Below, piece by piece: positions 6,335 through 7,602 of a stretch of 7,602 nucleotides of DNA. A program made the translations under genes and the position numbers. The DNA is taken from positions 1-7,602 of the forward strand of contig JASHUX010000415.1 in NCBI GenBank assembly GCA_030039775.1, read 5' to 3'. Origin of the DNA: Alphaproteobacteria bacterium (lineage in GTDB: Bacteria; Pseudomonadota; Alphaproteobacteria; ATCC43930; CGMCC-115725). The stretch's first letter is position 1. Each line of letters begins with the position of its first letter. The notes below the pieces were generated by a model. It searched no databases. It was given only the letters and a program-made list of their open reading frames with translations, and was not told the DNA's origin.

Positions 6335-6341
6335 AAGGGAG
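6335..6341 (+). promoter_or_regulatory. ribosome binding site AAGGGAG
   Basis: AAGGGAG lies 6 nt before the ATG at 6348. The same heptamer at the same spacing precedes the next oxidoreductase gene (7374-7380). Confidence 0.75.
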
Positions 6342-6347
6342 AAGCGG

Positions 6348-7313
6348 ATGAAAGCGGCGGTGGCGTCGGAACAGGGCTTGGTGCTGCGCGAAGTGCCGAA
6401 GCCTTCGCCCAAGGCGAACGAAATCCTGGTGAAGGTGCGGACGGCGGCGCTGAACCGCGCTGATGTCGGTCAGGCGCATGGCGCGAAGCACGGCCAGTCC
6501 GGCGGTCTCGGCGCGGTGCTCGGCATGGAATTCGCGGGCGAGGTCGAAGGCGTCGGCGCCGAGGTCAAAGGCATCAAGGCCGGCGACCGGGTCACGTGTT
6601 CCGGCGCAGGCGCTTGGGGCGAATGGGCGGTAACCGATTGGGGCCGCGTCAATCCCATGCCGCGTAATCTGGATTTCGTGCAGGCCGTGACGCTGCCGAT
6701 CGCGCTTTTGACTATGCACAACGCCGTCGTCACGGCGGGCCGCGTCAAGAAAGGCGAGTCAGTGATGATCCAGGGCGCGTCGTCGGGCGTCGGCCTCATG
6801 GGCATGCAGATCGCCAAAACGAAGGGCGCGCGGTTGGTCATCGGCACGTCGACCAACGCCGAGCGGCGTGCGCGGCTCAAGGATTACGGCGCCGATCTTG
6901 CCCTCGATACCAAAGCGGAGGGCTGGGCGGAGCAGGCCTACAAGGCTGCCGGCAACGGCGTCGATCTGACCGTTGACCAAGTCTCGGGCGGGGTGATGAA
7001 CGGCAACATGCACGCTGCCGCCATCCTCGGCCGCATCGTCAATGTCGGGCGGCTCGGCGGGCAGAACGGCGACTTCGACTACAATCTCCATGCGCTGAAG
7101 CGTATCGATTACATCGGCGTCACGTTCCGCACCCGCAGCCTTGAGGAAGTGCGCGAGATCGCGCGGCGGATGCGCGAGGATTTGTGGGACTTCGTCGACG
7201 ACGGCAAGCTGCGCCTGCCGATCGACCGCACCTTCGCGCTCGACGCGGCGCCGGCCGCGCTCGACTACATGAAGGCCAATCGCCATTTCGGCAAAATCGT
7301 CCTGCGGGTTTGA
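6348..7313 (+). CDS. zinc-independent MDR oxidoreductase (quinone oxidoreductase-like)
   Basis: NAD(P)H-dependent oxidoreductase of the medium-chain dehydrogenase/reductase superfamily, 321 residues, the normal size for the quinone-oxidoreductase branch. The N-terminal GroES-like domain shows AALNRADVGQ at 33-42, GMEFAGEVEGVG at 59-70 and AGDRV at 78-82. The catalytic-zinc cysteine of alcohol dehydrogenases is replaced by Asn-Arg-Ala-Asp, and the four-cysteine structural zinc loop is absent, so no zinc is expected. The Rossmann domain has GASSGVGLMGMQIAK at 143-157, the usual dinucleotide loop. The C-terminus ends in HFGKIVLRV, typical of the family. The substrate is unknown; family members reduce quinones, enones or enoyl thioesters. 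It has its own likely promoter and ribosome site. It is followed after 73 bp by a second gene of the same superfamily, suggesting a two-gene unit. Confidence 0.93.
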   Translation: MKAAVASEQGLVLREVPKPSPKANEILVKVRTAALNRADVGQAHGAKHGQSGGLGAVLGMEFAGEVEGVGAEVKGIKAGDRVTCSGAGAWGEWAVTDWGRVNPMPRNLDFVQAVTLPIALLTMHNAVVTAGRVKKGESVMIQGASSGVGLMGMQIAKTKGARLVIGTSTNAERRARLKDYGADLALDTKAEGWAEQAYKAAGNGVDLTVDQVSGGVMNGNMHAAAILGRIVNVGRLGGQNGDFDYNLHALKRIDYIGVTFRTRSLEEVREIARRMREDLWDFVDDGKLRLPIDRTFALDAAPAALDYMKANRHFGKIVLRV

Positions 7314-7325
7314 GGACGACGAGTT

Positions 7326-7368
7326 CATGGTTCGAGACGCTTTGCTGCGCAAAGCGTCTCGAAGGATG
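7326..7368. repeat. REP-like perfect inverted repeat between the two MDR genes
   Basis: TTCGAGACGCTTTGC (7331-7345) is followed by a 3-base loop TGC and its exact complement (7349-7363), a perfect 15-bp stem. CAT at 7326-7328 and ATG at 7366-7368 can pair beyond a GG/GG mismatch. The core with CATGG on one side and GGATG on the other resembles a dispersed intergenic palindrome I know from Bradyrhizobium-like genomes. No T-run follows, and the ribosome site of the next gene begins 11 nt later. An mRNA-stabilising or processing role between the two genes is therefore more likely than termination. Confidence 0.85.
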
Positions 7369-7386
7369 GATGCAAGGGAGACACAA

Positions 7387-7602
7387 ATGCGCGCGTATCA
7401 AGTGAAGTCGAAAGGCATCGACGGCCTGACGCAGGTCGATCTGCCGCAGCCCAAGCCTGGCCGCCGTCAGGTGCTGGTGAAGGTCGGCGCTTGCTCGCTG
7501 AATTTTCGCGACCTCGCCATCGTGTCGGGCAGTTACCGCATGCCGATGAAGGAGAACGTAATCCCGCTGTCGGACGGCGCCGGCGAGATCGTCGAGATCG
7601 GC
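7387..7602 (+). CDS. MDR-family dehydrogenase, N-terminal part (3' end outside window)
   Basis: The first 72 residues of a second medium-chain dehydrogenase/reductase. The ATG at 7387 follows AAGGGAG by 6 nt. The visible GroES-like domain has KPGRRQVLVKVGACSLNFRD at 23-42, then AIVSGSY, and then IPLSDGAGEIVEIG at 59-72. The LNFRD and SDGAGE pattern is typical of proteins usually annotated as NAD(P)-dependent alcohol dehydrogenase or zinc-binding dehydrogenase but lacking the zinc cysteine at this position. The cofactor-binding domain lies beyond the window, so substrate and cofactor cannot be judged. It resembles the preceding gene only at superfamily level. It is probably co-transcribed with that gene through the inverted repeat. 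Confidence 0.88.
   Translation, partial: MRAYQVKSKGIDGLTQVDLPQPKPGRRQVLVKVGACSLNFRDLAIVSGSYRMPMKENVIPLSDGAGEIVEIG

Noticed and set aside
1..7602. Mobile element, phage, CRISPR, defence or biosynthetic system
   Set aside because: No transposase, integrase, repeat-spacer array, toxin pair or biosynthetic core enzyme can be read on either strand; the genes are housekeeping or common metabolic families.
1..7602. tRNA, rRNA or riboswitch (for example a purine riboswitch before purD)
   Set aside because: The 42-bp purD leader region is too short for a riboswitch, and no cloverleaf or rRNA-like stretch is seen in the intergenic regions.

Overview
This window is a GC-rich stretch (roughly two thirds G+C by eye) of a bacterial chromosome. 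It has densely packed genes, purD and xseA placed back to back, and two palindromic intergenic repeats of types I associate with Alphaproteobacteria. The closest fit is the Hyphomicrobiales (relatives of Bradyrhizobium, Afipia, Rhodoplanes), but this rests on gene style and repeats, not on a marker gene. The content is mostly ordinary housekeeping and metabolic genes. I found no phage, CRISPR, transposase, toxin-antitoxin or defence genes and no RNA genes.

Left part (1-2644): the C-terminal two thirds of a major facilitator superfamily exporter enters from outside the window. Next comes a small secreted protein with an Ala/Lys/Pro-rich linker and a PepSY-like tail. It runs convergently into purD (purine synthesis, minus strand), and the two genes share 11 bp.

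Middle (2645-5756): only 42 bp separate purD from the divergent xseA (large subunit of exonuclease VII). xseA, a secreted M23-family peptidase and a protein-isoaspartate-methyltransferase-like gene overlap by 4 bp at each junction (TTGA and ATGA). They almost certainly form one translationally coupled operon. Its members act in DNA repair, cell-wall metabolism and possibly protein repair, so the link looks like co-expression rather than one pathway.

Junction (5738-5899): a paired REP-like palindromic element lies between the methyltransferase gene and a convergent small membrane-protein gene. It is bracketed by a 20-bp direct repeat with one mismatch. Each copy encodes the last codons and stop of both convergent genes. 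This is the most informative observation in the window: it looks like an insertion that duplicated an ancestral overlapping gene end and so damaged neither gene.

Right part (6225-7602): a divergent intergenic region with a good candidate promoter leads into two tandem medium-chain dehydrogenase/reductase genes of the zinc-independent quinone-oxidoreductase type. The second is cut by the window end. A perfect 15-bp inverted repeat sits between them. Their substrates cannot be read from the sequence. No gene-free stretch exceeds 300 bp; the longest gaps are 5757-5888 and 6225-6347, and both are described.
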